From Hydrogenophaga crocea (GTDB taxonomy: Bacteria > Pseudomonadota > Gammaproteobacteria > Burkholderiales > Burkholderiaceae_C), in contig NZ_CP049989.1 in NCBI RefSeq assembly GCF_011388215.1, positions 930,001 through 994,000 of the forward strand: DNA of 64,000 nt, written 5' to 3'. The notes beneath the pieces are model-generated. The model had not been told where the DNA came from, searched no databases, and saw only the letters and a program-made list of their open reading frames with translations. Below are positions 56,007-64,000 of the stretch, piece by piece. The translations under genes and the position numbers were made by a program. Each line of letters begins with the position of its first letter. Within the stretch, counting starts at the first letter, position 1.

Positions 56007-56335
56007 TCCACGCACTCCTTCACGCGCCGCTCGAAGCCGCGCTGGATCTGGGCCACCGTGTCCTCGCCCAGGTGCAGGGCGTGCACGTAGAGCACGCGCC
56101 GGCGCGGGCACACGTGCAGGCTGGTGGTGCCGGGCGTGAGCGTGACCAGGTTGGCCAGTAAGGCCACGCCGAACTCGCTCTGCAGCGACAGCGGCACGGC
56201 CACGATGCCGCTGCGCTGCACCCGCTGCGGCCGCAGCACCGCCTGCACCACGTCGCGCACCGAGAACAGCAGCTCGCGCGCGAACAGGGCGGCCAGCACG
56301 CACCAGGCGCGCGCGCGTCCAAGCAGGGGTCTCAT
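56003..56335 (-). CDS. mrpE: Short Mrp antiporter subunit E (operon 2)
   Basis: A 110-residue MrpE-like protein. The cytosolic core is recognisable (SGIVAVPLSLQSEFGVALLANLVTLTPGTTSLHV, aligning with the ALAMITAVVPGTVWTEL region of the operon 1 copy), but about 50 residues holding the first two membrane segments are absent and only one N-terminal hydrophobic stretch (AWCVLAALFARELLF) remains. Flanking overlaps are intact, so this is a shortened subunit and not an obvious frameshift. Confidence 0.85.
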   Translation of the reverse strand: MRPLLGRARAWCVLAALFARELLFSVRDVVQAVLRPQRVQRSGIVAVPLSLQSEFGVALLANLVTLTPGTTSLHVCPRRRVLYVHALHLGEDTVAQIQRGFERRVKECVE

Positions 56336-57897
56336 GGCAGCAGCTCCTCCGGCGGCGCAGGTGGGGCGGTCACGGGCGCCGCGTTCCCGAGCACCGCCTG
56401 CGTGTAGGCCTCGTGGCCCAGCAACTGGTCGGCCGAGCGCAGCGCGAAATCCACGAAGGGCTCGCTCCACAGGCCGATGGTGAGCGTGATGCCGGCCAGC
56501 GCCGCCACCGGCGCGAGCAGCAGCACGCGCTCGCGGCCGCGGTCGCGCCAGGCACCGGCGGCCTGCTGCGAGAGCGCGGTGGGCGCTTTCCAGAAGGCCT
56601 CGTTCCAGATCTTCAGCATCGAGTACAGCGTGAGCGCGCCCACCGCCAGCGCGGTCACCGCCAGTGCCACGTGCCCGGCCTCCAGGCTCGAGCGGATCAC
56701 CACGAACTTGGCCCAGAAGCCCGACAGCGGCGGCAGGCCCGCGAGCGAGAGCGCGGGCACCACGAACAGCAGCGCGAGCAGGGGCGCGCTGCGGTGCAGG
56801 CCGCCGATGCGCTTGAGGTCGTAGGAGCCACCGGCCACGCGCAGCACGCCCGCGATCAGGAACAGGTTGGCCTTGACCACGATGTGGTGCAGCACGTAGA
56901 GCACCGCGCCCGCGATGGCCAGCGGCGTGGCCACGGCCAGGCCCACGAGCATGTAGCCGATCTGGCTCACGATGTGGAACGACAGGATGCGCCGCACGTC
57001 GTAGTGCGCGGCCGCGCCCAGCACGCCCGTGACCATGGTGAGCGCGGCCAGCACGCCCACCACCGGGCCGATGAGGCCGTGCACGCCCGCGAACACCAGG
57101 GTGAAGCAGCGCAGCAGCGCGTACACGCCGACCTTGGTGAGCAGCGCCGCGAAGATCGCCACCACCGGCGCGCTCGCCGTGTGGTACGCCGCGGGCAGCC
57201 AGAAGAACAGCGGGAACACCGCGGCCTTGGCGCCGAAGGCCAGCAGGAACAGCACCGCCAGCGTGGCCACCAGGCCCTGGTTCTGCACCTGCGGCAGGCT
57301 GCGCGCGAGGTCGGCCATGTTGAGCGTGCCGGTGAGGCCGTAGAGCAGGCCCACGCCGAGCAGGAACAGCGTGGTCACCAGCAGGTTGAGCACCACGTAC
57401 TTCACGCCCGCGTCGAGCTGCGCGCGCGTGCCGCCCTGCACCAGCAGGCCGAACGAGGCGATCAGCATGATCTCGAACCACACGTAGAGGTTGAACAGGT
57501 CGCCCGTGAGGAAGGCGCCCGTCACGCCCAGCAGCAGGCCGTGGTAGAGCGGATGAAAACCCGCGCGCTCGCGTTCGCGCGCGCCGTCGGCCAGCGCGTA
57601 GACCGACACCGCCACCGCCATCAGCCCGGTGATGACCACCATGGCCGCGCTCAGCAGATCGGCCGCGAAGCTGATGCCGAAGGGCGCGGCCCAGTCGCCG
57701 AACTGGGTGGCGATCACCGCGCCGTCGAACACGGCGCCCAGCAGCAGCAGGCTCGCGAGCAGCAGGCCCGCACTGCCCAGCAGACTCACCGCGCGCTGGG
57801 CACGCGGCCGGCTGTGCAGCAGCGCGCACAGCGCGAGCGTGGCCAGCGGCACGGCCACGGGCAGCGTGAGCAGCAGGTGCGGCGACAACGGCGTCAT
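56332..57897 (-). CDS. mrpD: Mrp antiporter subunit D (operon 2)
   Basis: A 521-residue ion-pumping subunit with about 14 helices. Landmarks: FLTGDLFNLYVWFEIMLIASFGLLV (TM5 Glu), buried Lys in GAKAAVFPLFFWLPAAYHTASAPVVAIFAALLTKVGVYALLR, HHIVVKANLFLIAG and LSGFWAKFVVI. It is clearly divergent from the operon 1 MrpD, so the two operons are not a recent duplication. The ATG at 57897 overlaps the mrpC stop. Confidence 0.94.
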   Translation of the reverse strand: MTPLSPHLLLTLPVAVPLATLALCALLHSRPRAQRAVSLLGSAGLLLASLLLLGAVFDGAVIATQFGDWAAPFGISFAADLLSAAMVVITGLMAVAVSVYALADGARERERAGFHPLYHGLLLGVTGAFLTGDLFNLYVWFEIMLIASFGLLVQGGTRAQLDAGVKYVVLNLLVTTLFLLGVGLLYGLTGTLNMADLARSLPQVQNQGLVATLAVLFLLAFGAKAAVFPLFFWLPAAYHTASAPVVAIFAALLTKVGVYALLRCFTLVFAGVHGLIGPVVGVLAALTMVTGVLGAAAHYDVRRILSFHIVSQIGYMLVGLAVATPLAIAGAVLYVLHHIVVKANLFLIAGVLRVAGGSYDLKRIGGLHRSAPLLALLFVVPALSLAGLPPLSGFWAKFVVIRSSLEAGHVALAVTALAVGALTLYSMLKIWNEAFWKAPTALSQQAAGAWRDRGRERVLLLAPVAALAGITLTIGLWSEPFVDFALRSADQLLGHEAYTQAVLGNAAPVTAPPAPPEELLP

Positions 57898-58256
57898 GCT
57901 GTCTCTCCCCGGGCGGGCTCGGCCTCGCGCATGGCGTCGGGGTCGGTGGTGCCGAGCGCGTGGTGGGCGCGCTCGAACAGCACCACGGTGAAGGCCACGA
58001 GCGAGAACGAGATGACGATGGCCGTGAGGATCAGCGCCTGCGGCAGCGGGTTGGCGCTGACGGCCAGGCCGCTCGCGCCTTCGGGCACCAGCGGCGGCAC
58101 GGCCGAACCCAGGCGGCCCGCCACGAAGATGGCCAGGTTCACCGCGTTGCCCAGCAGCAGCAGGCCCAGCACCATGCGCAGCAGGTGGCGCGACATCAGC
58201 AGGTAGAGCGCGGCCGCCAGCAGCACGCCGAAGGCCAGGGCGTAGAGGGTTTCCAT
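57894..58256 (-). CDS. mrpC: Mrp antiporter subunit C (operon 2)
   Basis: A 120-residue NuoK-like subunit with three helices: LYALAFGVLLAAALYLLMSR, the MVLGLLLLGNAVNLAIFVAG segment, and NPLPQALILTAIVISFSLVAFTVVLF near residues 69-94, the family hallmark. A charged tail (HALGTTDPDAMREAEPARGE) follows. Unlike operon 1 it is preceded by a separate mrpB gene. Confidence 0.93.
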   Translation of the reverse strand: METLYALAFGVLLAAALYLLMSRHLLRMVLGLLLLGNAVNLAIFVAGRLGSAVPPLVPEGASGLAVSANPLPQALILTAIVISFSLVAFTVVLFERAHHALGTTDPDAMREAEPARGETA

Positions 58257-58258
58257 GG

Positions 58259-58672
58259 TCAGGGGGCGGCGTCGTCGCCGAGGTAGAAGCCCACGAAGGC
58301 ACAAACCGCGCCGAGCACCGCGAGGTACACGCCGATGTCGAACAGCAGCGTGGTGCCCAGGCCGAAGCCGTTGGGCCAGAAGTGCCACTGGTGCGTGAGG
58401 AAGGCGCTGTCACCCAGCAGCGCGGGCAGGCCCGAGAGCAGCGCGAGCACCAGGCCCGTGGCGGCAATGCCGGTGGGCGGCCAGCGCAGCGCGCGCAGCA
58501 GCGCCTCGCGCCCGCGCGGCAGCGCGTGCACCGTGAAGCCGGCCGCGGCCACCAGGCCGCCCACGAAGCCGCCGCCGGGCTCGTTGTGGCCGCGCCAGAG
58601 CAGGTAGAGCGAGAACAGCAGGGCCAGCGGCAGCAGCACGCGGCCGGCCACGGCCAGGATGGGCGAGTTCAT
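58259..58672 (-). CDS. mrpB: Mrp antiporter subunit B (operon 2)
   Basis: A 137-residue MrpB with four helices and the signature [22 protein letters not shown] near residues 25-46, equivalent to the C-terminal domain of the fused MrpAB of operon 1. Here it is a separate gene whose ATG overlaps the mrpA stop (ATGA). It ends two bases before mrpC begins. Confidence 0.94.
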   Translation of the reverse strand: MNSPILAVAGRVLLPLALLFSLYLLWRGHNEPGGGFVGGLVAAAGFTVHALPRGREALLRALRWPPTGIAATGLVLALLSGLPALLGDSAFLTHQWHFWPNGFGLGTTLLFDIGVYLAVLGAVCAFVGFYLGDDAAP

Positions 58673-60981
58673 TCGGTGTCCTCCGCTCGGTCGGCGGCGC
58701 GGCGGCGCGTGCCCGCGAGCACCGCGGCCGCGGCCAGCGCCGCGAGCGCGAGCACCGTGATCTCGCCCAGCGTGTCGAGCGCGCGGAAGTCCACGATGAT
58801 CACGTTCACCAGGTTGCGGCCGTGGGCCTCGGGCACGCTCGCGGCGTGGAAGAAGTCGGACAGGCGCGCGTCGAAGGGTGTGGCCAGCACCGACAGCAGC
58901 ACCAGCGTGGCCACCGCGGCGAAGCCGATCGCGATCAGCGCGTCGCGGCGGCGCTGGCCGGCCGGGCGCCGGTCGGGCGTGGCAAAGGGCATGCGCGCGA
59001 CCACCGCCAATAGCACCACGATGGCCACGGCCTCGACCGAGAACTGGGTGAAGGCGAGGTCGGGCGCGCCGTGGAACAGGAACACCAGCGCGAGCCCGAA
59101 GCCCACCATGCCCGCGGCCACGATGCCGCGCACGAAGCCCTCGGCGCGCACCACCGCCAGCGCGGCCAGCACCAGCAGCGCGGGCAGCAGCGCGTGCAGC
59201 GAGGCCGCGCCGGCCAGCGAAGGCCAGGCCAGCGCGCCCTGCGTGAACAGCGTGGCGCCCAGGGCCAGGCCCACCACCGCGAGCGTGGCCCCCACGTAGC
59301 GGCGCAGGCTGCCGCTCTGGATGCGCTGCGTCTGCCAGGTGGCCAGGCGCGCAAGGCCGTTCATGGCGCGGTCGTAGGCGGCATCGGGCCCGTGGCGGCG
59401 GATCGCCTCGCGCGCCACCAGCACGCGGTGCAGCCGGTCCCAGCCGCGCAGGATCGCCAGGCCCAGTGCGAAGGTCAGCGCGCTCAGCGCGAGCATGGGC
59501 GTGAGCCCGTGCCACAGCGACAGCGTGGCGCCGGTGGCGTGGCCGGCCACCGCGCTGGCGGCGCTGGCCACCAGCGCGCCCGCCAGGCCCGGGGCCAGGC
59601 CGAGCACCAGGCCCAGCGCGGCCAGCAGCGCGGGGCCCAGCCACAGCGCCAGCGGCGGGTCGTGCGGCGTCTGCGGCGTGGGCCGCAGCGGGCCCCAGAA
59701 GGTGCGCACCGTGACCACGCCGGCCACGGCCACCATCACCGCGTTGGCCGCGATGGCGATGGCCACCGGCAGCCACGAAGCGGTGGCGGTGAGCTGGGCC
59801 TCGTACACCAGTTCCTTGGCCACGAAGCCCACGAAGGGCGGCAGGCCCGCCATGGACAGGCCCGCGAGCAGCGCGATGCCCGCGGTCAGCGGCATGCGCC
59901 GCGCCAGGCCGCGCAGCTGCGTGCTGTCGCGCGTGCCGGCCTCGTGGTCGACGATGCCGGCCACCATGAACAGGCAGGCCTTGTAGAGCGCGTGCACGAT
60001 GAGGAAGGCCACCAGCGCGGACGCGGCCAGCGGGTGCGGCAGGGCGATCAGCGTGACCAGCGTGCCCAGCGACACCACGGTGGAGTAGGCGAGCACGCGC
60101 TTGAGGTCGGTCTCGCGCAGCGAGAGCAGCGCGCCGGTGAGCATGGTGGCCAGGCCCGCGGTGAGCAGCAGGCCGGTCCACAGGGCGTGTTCGCCGAAGG
60201 CCGGGTTGAGCCGCGCGAGCAGGTACACGCCGAGCTTGACCATGGTGGCCGAGTGCAGGAAGGCCGACACCGGCGTGGGCGCGACCATGGCGTTGGGCAG
60301 CCAGGCGTGCAGCGGCACCTGGGCCGACTTGGCGAACGCGCCCAGCGCCACCAGCACGATGATCCAGGGCGCGGCGGGCAGTTCGGCCAGGCTGCCCATG
60401 GCCAGCAGCTCGGACACGCGCAGCGTGCCCGTGGCCTGGCCCAGCAGCACCGCGCCCGCGAGCAGCGCGAGCCCGCCGCCCACGGTGATCAGCAGGCCCT
60501 GCTGGGCCGAGCGGCGCGAGGCCGCCTGCTCGGGCGTGAAGCCGATCAGCAGGAAGGACGCGAGGCTGGTGAGCTCCCAGAACACCAGCAGCGCGATCAG
60601 GTCGTCGGCCAGCACCGCACCCAGCATGGCGCCCATGAACAGCGTGAGCCGCGCGAAGAAGCGCGCGAGGTCGGCGTGGCCGTGCAGGTAGCGCGCGGCG
60701 TACAGGAAGATGAACGTGCCGATGCCGGTGATCAGCAGCGCGAACAGCAGCGACAGGCCGTCGGCGCGCAGCGCGAGCGAAATGCCCAGGCTCGGGATCC
60801 AGGGCCAGAGCTCGACCACGGCGCCGCTGTCTCGCACCGGCGCCCAGCGCGTGGCGAAGACCACGAACAGCGCCGCGGGCAGCAGCCAGGCCAGGCCGGC
60901 GAGCGCGGCGCGCCAGCGCAGCAAGGCCCACAGCACGGGGGCACCGAGCAGGGCAAGGGCAACGGCAAGGGTGAGGGGCAT
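58669..60981 (-). CDS. mrpA: Mrp antiporter subunit A (operon 2)
   Basis: A 770-residue MrpA with the NuoL-like part ([16 protein letters not shown] with Glu near 136; [48 protein letters not shown]) and the C-terminal NuoJ-like part ([38 protein letters not shown]). MrpB is not fused, in contrast with operon 1. It is the first gene of operon 2 and lies 31 bases downstream of a good sigma-54 promoter match. Confidence 0.95.
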   Translation of the reverse strand: MPLTLAVALALLGAPVLWALLRWRAALAGLAWLLPAALFVVFATRWAPVRDSGAVVELWPWIPSLGISLALRADGLSLLFALLITGIGTFIFLYAARYLHGHADLARFFARLTLFMGAMLGAVLADDLIALLVFWELTSLASFLLIGFTPEQAASRRSAQQGLLITVGGGLALLAGAVLLGQATGTLRVSELLAMGSLAELPAAPWIIVLVALGAFAKSAQVPLHAWLPNAMVAPTPVSAFLHSATMVKLGVYLLARLNPAFGEHALWTGLLLTAGLATMLTGALLSLRETDLKRVLAYSTVVSLGTLVTLIALPHPLAASALVAFLIVHALYKACLFMVAGIVDHEAGTRDSTQLRGLARRMPLTAGIALLAGLSMAGLPPFVGFVAKELVYEAQLTATASWLPVAIAIAANAVMVAVAGVVTVRTFWGPLRPTPQTPHDPPLALWLGPALLAALGLVLGLAPGLAGALVASAASAVAGHATGATLSLWHGLTPMLALSALTFALGLAILRGWDRLHRVLVAREAIRRHGPDAAYDRAMNGLARLATWQTQRIQSGSLRRYVGATLAVVGLALGATLFTQGALAWPSLAGAASLHALLPALLVLAALAVVRAEGFVRGIVAAGMVGFGLALVFLFHGAPDLAFTQFSVEAVAIVVLLAVVARMPFATPDRRPAGQRRRDALIAIGFAAVATLVLLSVLATPFDARLSDFFHAASVPEAHGRNLVNVIIVDFRALDTLGEITVLALAALAAAAVLAGTRRRAADRAEDTE

Positions 60982-61012
60982 GGGCGGTCCGGGCTAGGTA
61001 CTGCCCGAACAG

Positions 61013-61028
61013 CGCAAGCGCCGTGCCG
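61013..61028 (-). promoter_or_regulatory. Sigma-54 (-24/-12) promoter of Mrp operon 2
   Basis: On the minus strand CGGCACGGCGCTTGCG matches TGGCACGNNNNTTGCW except at the outermost positions, with GG and GC 10 bases apart. The start point would be near 61002, about 20 bases before mrpA. Confidence 0.72.
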
Positions 61029-61056
61029 GACCGCTGGCGCGGCCCGGGGCGTTTCA

Positions 61057-61069
61057 GATCAAGGACTTG
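61057..61069 (+). promoter_or_regulatory. Candidate IHF site upstream of Mrp operon 2
   Basis: GATCAAGGACTTG matches WATCAANNNNTTR at all positions but the first. It lies about 30 bases upstream of the -24 element of the mrp operon 2 promoter, a usual place for IHF at sigma-54 promoters. Confidence 0.5.
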
Positions 61070-61091
61070 CCGGCGCGCGCGCGGCCCGCGT

Positions 61092-61107
61092 GTTCAGGAA
61101 ACTGAAC
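61092..61107. promoter_or_regulatory. Palindrome upstream of Mrp operon 2 (candidate activator site or terminator stem)
   Basis: GTTCAG and CTGAAC form a perfect 6-base inverted repeat around GAAA. It overlaps the stop codon of the hydroxylase gene and lies about 65 bases upstream of the -24 element, a reasonable place for an NtrC-type site. No T run follows on the minus strand. Confidence 0.4.
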
Positions 61108-62824
61108 GTTCGGCCTCGGCCACGTTGCCCGGGGTGAACGCGCTGCCCGGTGCGGCGCCGCGCAAGCGCTGCACCAGCGCGGCCGCGTCGGCGGGCACGG
61201 CCTGGCCGCGCCAGACCACGTGCTGGTCGGGCCGGCACAGCAGCAGCGCGTGGCGGTACTCGGCCGGGCGCGCGGCTTCGGCCGACACGTCGAGCACCCG
61301 CAGCGGCACGCCCGCGGCGGCCGCGGCCTCGGTGAGGGCCGCGGCGTCGGCGCCGGGCCGGGTGACCAGCAAGGTGTAGCCGGGGCCGAAGGCGTCGTAG
61401 AGCGAGCGGCCGTCGGCCAGCCAGAAGTGCGGCGCGCGGCAGCCCGGCACGGTGGACGGCGTGAAGTCGCCCATGGAGTAGGGCGGCGGCGCTTCACCGT
61501 CGCCCGCGATGATGGGCGAGCCGCTGTAGTAGTAGCCGAAGTTCAGGCCCGCGCAGCAGAACTGCTGCACGTTGAGCCGGTAGGCCTCGTCGCCGATGCG
61601 CGCGCGCTCGGCCGCGCCCGCGGCGTCGTCGGCCTCGATGTTGGGCGGCACCGCGCTGCGCGCCTTGATCATCTTCTGCGCGTGGTCCATGGCGAAGCGC
61701 GAGACCTGCTCGGTGATGGGCTGGCGCTCGGCCTCGTAGGCGTCGAGCATGGCCGGGTCGGCCCAGCCCTGGACCTGCGCGGCCAGCAGCCACGAGAGGT
61801 TGAGCGCGTCGGCGATGCCGGCGTTCATGCCGTAGCCCGCGTAGGGCACCCACAGGTGCGCGGCGTCGCCGGCAATGAACACGCGGCGGTCGCGGAAGCG
61901 GTTGGCCACCAGGCGGCGGCCCACCCAGTCTTCGCGCGAGATCACCTCGTACTCGAAATCGGCGCCCACGCCCAGGATGTGGCGGATGCTCTGGTCGCGG
62001 TCGACCGCGTCGAACTCGGTCTCGTGCGGATGCAGGTGGTTGTGCACCAGCCAGGTCTCGCGGCCGTCGATGGCGAACACCGTGCCGCAGCGGCGCGGGT
62101 TCACCGCGTAGTAGCACCAGGCGCGCTCGCCGGGCAGGCGCTCGAGCAGGCCGGGCGCGCGGATGTGGGTGGACTGCACGCGCTGGATCACCGCCGTGCC
62201 CTCGAACTGCGCGCCGATCGCCTTGCGCACGCCCGAAGAGCCGCCGTCGCAGCCCACCAGGTAGCGCGCGCGCACGCGCCGGGGCGCACCGCCGTCGAGC
62301 GCTTGCAGCGTGGCGTTCACGCCCTGCGCGTCCTGTTCGAAACCGTCCATGCGCGTGCGGTTGAGCAGCGTCACGCCGGGCAGGGCCGCGGCGTGTTCGA
62401 GCAGGATGGGTTCGAGGTAGATCTGGTTGATGCGGTGCGGCGGCTCGGGCGTGGGCCACCAGGTGTCGGGGCCGCCGTTGTCGGTGAAGCGTTCGAGCCG
62501 GTTCGGGATGGGGATGCGCGTGAGCTCCAGGCCCGTCATCGTGGTGCGGAACACCACGTCGTTGGGGTGCTCGTCGGGCAGGCCGGCGCGGCGCAGCTTG
62601 TCGGCCACGCCGAGCTGGCGAAAGCGCTCCATGGTGCGCGCCGCGACGTGGTTGCACTTGACGCTGGGCGGCTCCATGTAGGCGCGCAGCTCGGCCACGG
62701 TGACGCGCAGGCCGCGGCCCGCGAGGTCCATGGCGAGCGTGAGGCCCACGGGGCCCGCGCCCACCACGAGCACGTCGGTGTCGAAAGCATCGGTAGCGGG
62801 GGTGTGCATGGCGGAGGGTTTCAT
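61094..62824 (-). CDS. FAD-dependent aromatic hydroxylase (PheA/TfdB-like monooxygenase)
   Basis: A 576-residue flavoprotein hydroxylase. FAD-binding motif VLVVGAGPVGLTLAMDLAGRGL near residues 18-39, the DG-type motif GCDGGSSGVRKAIG near 190-203 and the second FAD motif FIAGDAAHLWVPYAGYGMNAGIADALNLSW near 312-341, followed by a C-terminal thioredoxin-like domain. Such enzymes hydroxylate phenolic or similar rings with NAD(P)H and O2. The ATG overlaps the stop of the binding-protein gene (ATGA), so uptake and hydroxylation appear linked. The substrate is unknown. Confidence 0.9.
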   Translation of the reverse strand: MKPSAMHTPATDAFDTDVLVVGAGPVGLTLAMDLAGRGLRVTVAELRAYMEPPSVKCNHVAARTMERFRQLGVADKLRRAGLPDEHPNDVVFRTTMTGLELTRIPIPNRLERFTDNGGPDTWWPTPEPPHRINQIYLEPILLEHAAALPGVTLLNRTRMDGFEQDAQGVNATLQALDGGAPRRVRARYLVGCDGGSSGVRKAIGAQFEGTAVIQRVQSTHIRAPGLLERLPGERAWCYYAVNPRRCGTVFAIDGRETWLVHNHLHPHETEFDAVDRDQSIRHILGVGADFEYEVISREDWVGRRLVANRFRDRRVFIAGDAAHLWVPYAGYGMNAGIADALNLSWLLAAQVQGWADPAMLDAYEAERQPITEQVSRFAMDHAQKMIKARSAVPPNIEADDAAGAAERARIGDEAYRLNVQQFCCAGLNFGYYYSGSPIIAGDGEAPPPYSMGDFTPSTVPGCRAPHFWLADGRSLYDAFGPGYTLLVTRPGADAAALTEAAAAAGVPLRVLDVSAEAARPAEYRHALLLCRPDQHVVWRGQAVPADAAALVQRLRGAAPGSAFTPGNVAEAERSVS

Positions 62825-63813
62825 TCGAGCTTGATGCCGGCGTTGCGGATCACCTGGCCCCACTTCACGGTTTCGCTGCGGATGTAGTCGCCGAAGGCCT
62901 TGGGGGTGGAGGGCGCGGGTTCCACGCCGATGTTGCGGACGCTGGCCTGGATGGCCGGGTCGTTGAGCGCGTCCACGATGGCCGCGTTGAGCTTGTTCAC
63001 GATGGCGTCGGGCGTGGCCGCGGGCGCGACGATGCCGAACCAGCCCACCGATTCGTAGCCCGGCAGTCCGGCCTCGGCCACGGTGGGCACATCGGGCAGC
63101 GCGGGCACGCGTTTGGCGCTCGTGACCGAGTAGGCGATCAGCTTGCCCGCGCGCACGTGCTGCAGCGCGGCGGGCAGGTCGGTCACCGCGAGCGGGATCT
63201 GGCCGGCCAGCGCGTCGACCGCGGCCGGGCCCGATCCGCGGTAGGCGATCTGCGTGATCTTCACGCCCGCCATCTGCTCGAACAGCGAGGCCGTGAGGTG
63301 CATGGCCGTGCCGTTGCCGCCGTGGCCCAGGCTCACCTTGGCGGGCTCGCGCTTGGCCAGCGCGATCAGCTCGGCCTGGGTGCGCGCGCCCAGCGAGGGG
63401 TGGCCCACCAGCACGAAGGGAATCATGGCCACCAGCGAGACCGGCTTGAAATCCTTCACCGGGTCGTAGGGCATCTGCGGGTACAGGCTCACGTTGGCCG
63501 ACAGGCCGCCCGCGGCGCCCAGGCCCAGGGTGTGGCCGTCGGGTTCGGCCTTGGCCACGGCGGCCAGACCGATGTTGCCGCCCGCACCGGGGCGGTTCTC
63601 GATCACCAGGGGCTGGCCGAGCTTGGCGCTCACGTGCGGGCCGATGGCGCGCACGATGGCGTCCGAACTGCCGCCCGGCGGGAAGGTGACGATCACGCGG
63701 ATCGGCTTGGTCGGCCAGGCCGGTTCCTGGGCGGCGGCGGTGCCGTGCAGCGCGAGCAGCGCCGCGGCGGCCAGGGTGGCGCGCAGCGCGTGGCGCCGGG
63801 TGGGTGCGGTCAT
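62821..63813 (-). CDS. Bug/TctC-family periplasmic binding protein
   Basis: A 330-residue TctC-like protein with a signal peptide (ALRATLAAAALLALHGTAAA, cleavage before QE). Family loops: VTFPPGGSSDAIVRAIGPHV near residues 43-62, ENRPGAGGNIGLAAVAKAEPDG near 75-96 and GHGGNGTAMHLTASLFEQ. AGGAGA lies 8 bases before the ATG at 63813. Burkholderiales encode many such orphan proteins. This one has no TctAB beside it and is coupled to an aromatic hydroxylase, which suggests an aromatic acid ligand (inference). Confidence 0.92.
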   Translation of the reverse strand: MTAPTRRHALRATLAAAALLALHGTAAAQEPAWPTKPIRVIVTFPPGGSSDAIVRAIGPHVSAKLGQPLVIENRPGAGGNIGLAAVAKAEPDGHTLGLGAAGGLSANVSLYPQMPYDPVKDFKPVSLVAMIPFVLVGHPSLGARTQAELIALAKREPAKVSLGHGGNGTAMHLTASLFEQMAGVKITQIAYRGSGPAAVDALAGQIPLAVTDLPAALQHVRAGKLIAYSVTSAKRVPALPDVPTVAEAGLPGYESVGWFGIVAPAATPDAIVNKLNAAIVDALNDPAIQASVRNIGVEPAPSTPKAFGDYIRSETVKWGQVIRNAGIKLE

Positions 63814-63884
63814 GGTCTTGTCTCCTGGTGTTGTTCGGCGATCGCAGCACCCATTGCATCCGCTTCGCATTCATGCGTAAAGTG

Positions 63885-63910
63885 AAACTTATCGAACGAT
63901 TGACAAGTTT
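63885..63910. promoter_or_regulatory. Inverted repeat in the binding protein-LysR intergenic region
   Basis: AAACTT and AAGTTT form a perfect repeat 14 bases apart, enclosing a second small palindrome (ATCGAACGAT). It lies between divergent genes in the 102-base gap, 5 bases before the LysR-type gene start. LysR-type regulators commonly bind such AT-rich interrupted dyads next to their own gene. Confidence 0.5.
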
Positions 63911-63915
63911 TTCTC

Positions 63916-64000
63916 GTGAATACCGACACCCGCTTCCTGCCCACCATGCGCCAGCTGCGCGCTTTCGCCGCCGTGTACCACCTGCGCAAGGTGAGCGCCG
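63916..64000 (+). CDS. LysR-type transcriptional regulator, 5' end only
   Basis: Only 28 codons are in the window, from GTG 63916; an in-frame ATG at 63946 is an alternative start. The peptide contains MRQLRAFAAVYHLRKVSA, the opening of a LysR-type helix-turn-helix (residues LRAF.AV...VSA). It is divergent from the binding protein-hydroxylase pair and would be their regulator by the usual LysR arrangement. The rest of the protein, including the ligand domain, is beyond the window. Confidence 0.75.
   Translation, partial: MNTDTRFLPTMRQLRAFAAVYHLRKVSA

Overview
The window is dense, very GC-rich bacterial chromosome. There is no gene-free stretch over 300 bases; the longest, 3250-3515, holds divergent promoters. 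Gene content suggests a betaproteobacterium of the order Burkholderiales, probably Comamonadaceae: several tripartite tricarboxylate (Tct/Bug) uptake genes, TctDE-type two-component systems, hpnDE, and many ATGA/GTGA start-stop overlaps. The genus is not resolved. I see no insertion sequence, prophage, CRISPR array or rRNA. One tRNA gene, tRNA-Ser(GCT), is present.

Layout. 1-3249 (minus): a partial MtfA-like peptidase, lpxH, two cyclophilins (ppiB, ppiA) and a TPR protein. 3516-9988 (plus): cysS, an AlkA-type glycosylase, accA, tilS, lysC, tRNA-Ser and an EamA exporter. 9999-15670: hslR fused by overlaps to tctE-tctD, divergent from a complete tctCBA operon. 15774-18303: two small lower-GC membrane proteins, a DUF6622-like protein, a hydratase and a coiled-coil protein. 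18454-25786: a PAS sigma-54 activator followed by a five-gene Liv-type ABC transporter and an alpha/beta hydrolase; the gap between them carries three activator palindromes, an IHF-like site and a -24/-12 promoter. 25811-32024 (minus): kdsA, a second TctE/TctD pair, tctA-tctB without tctC, and hemH. 32044-33434 (plus): HAD hydrolase and GST. 33467-41094 (minus): an SH3 protein, hpnE, hpnD, and an envelope-lipid operon (GT39 sugar transferase, VTT/DedA-like protein, a PAP2-GT2 fusion), then an unrecognised protein with an internal duplication. 41220-45214 (minus): a four-gene Csu-like (archaic) chaperone-usher pilus operon. 45374-45856: a thioesterase.

45905-60981 (minus) is the most striking part: two complete but different Mrp-type cation/proton antiporter operons with a sensor kinase and NtrC-family regulator between them. 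Sites resembling sigma-54 promoters lie in front of both operons. The distal subunit of operon 2 is an MrpG domain joined to a degenerate universal-stress-protein-like domain. The proposed working model is that one phosphorelay drives both antiporters and, through operon 2, its own synthesis.

61094-64000: an FAD-dependent aromatic hydroxylase translationally coupled to a Bug-type periplasmic binding protein, divergent from the start of a LysR-type regulator with a palindromic site between them.
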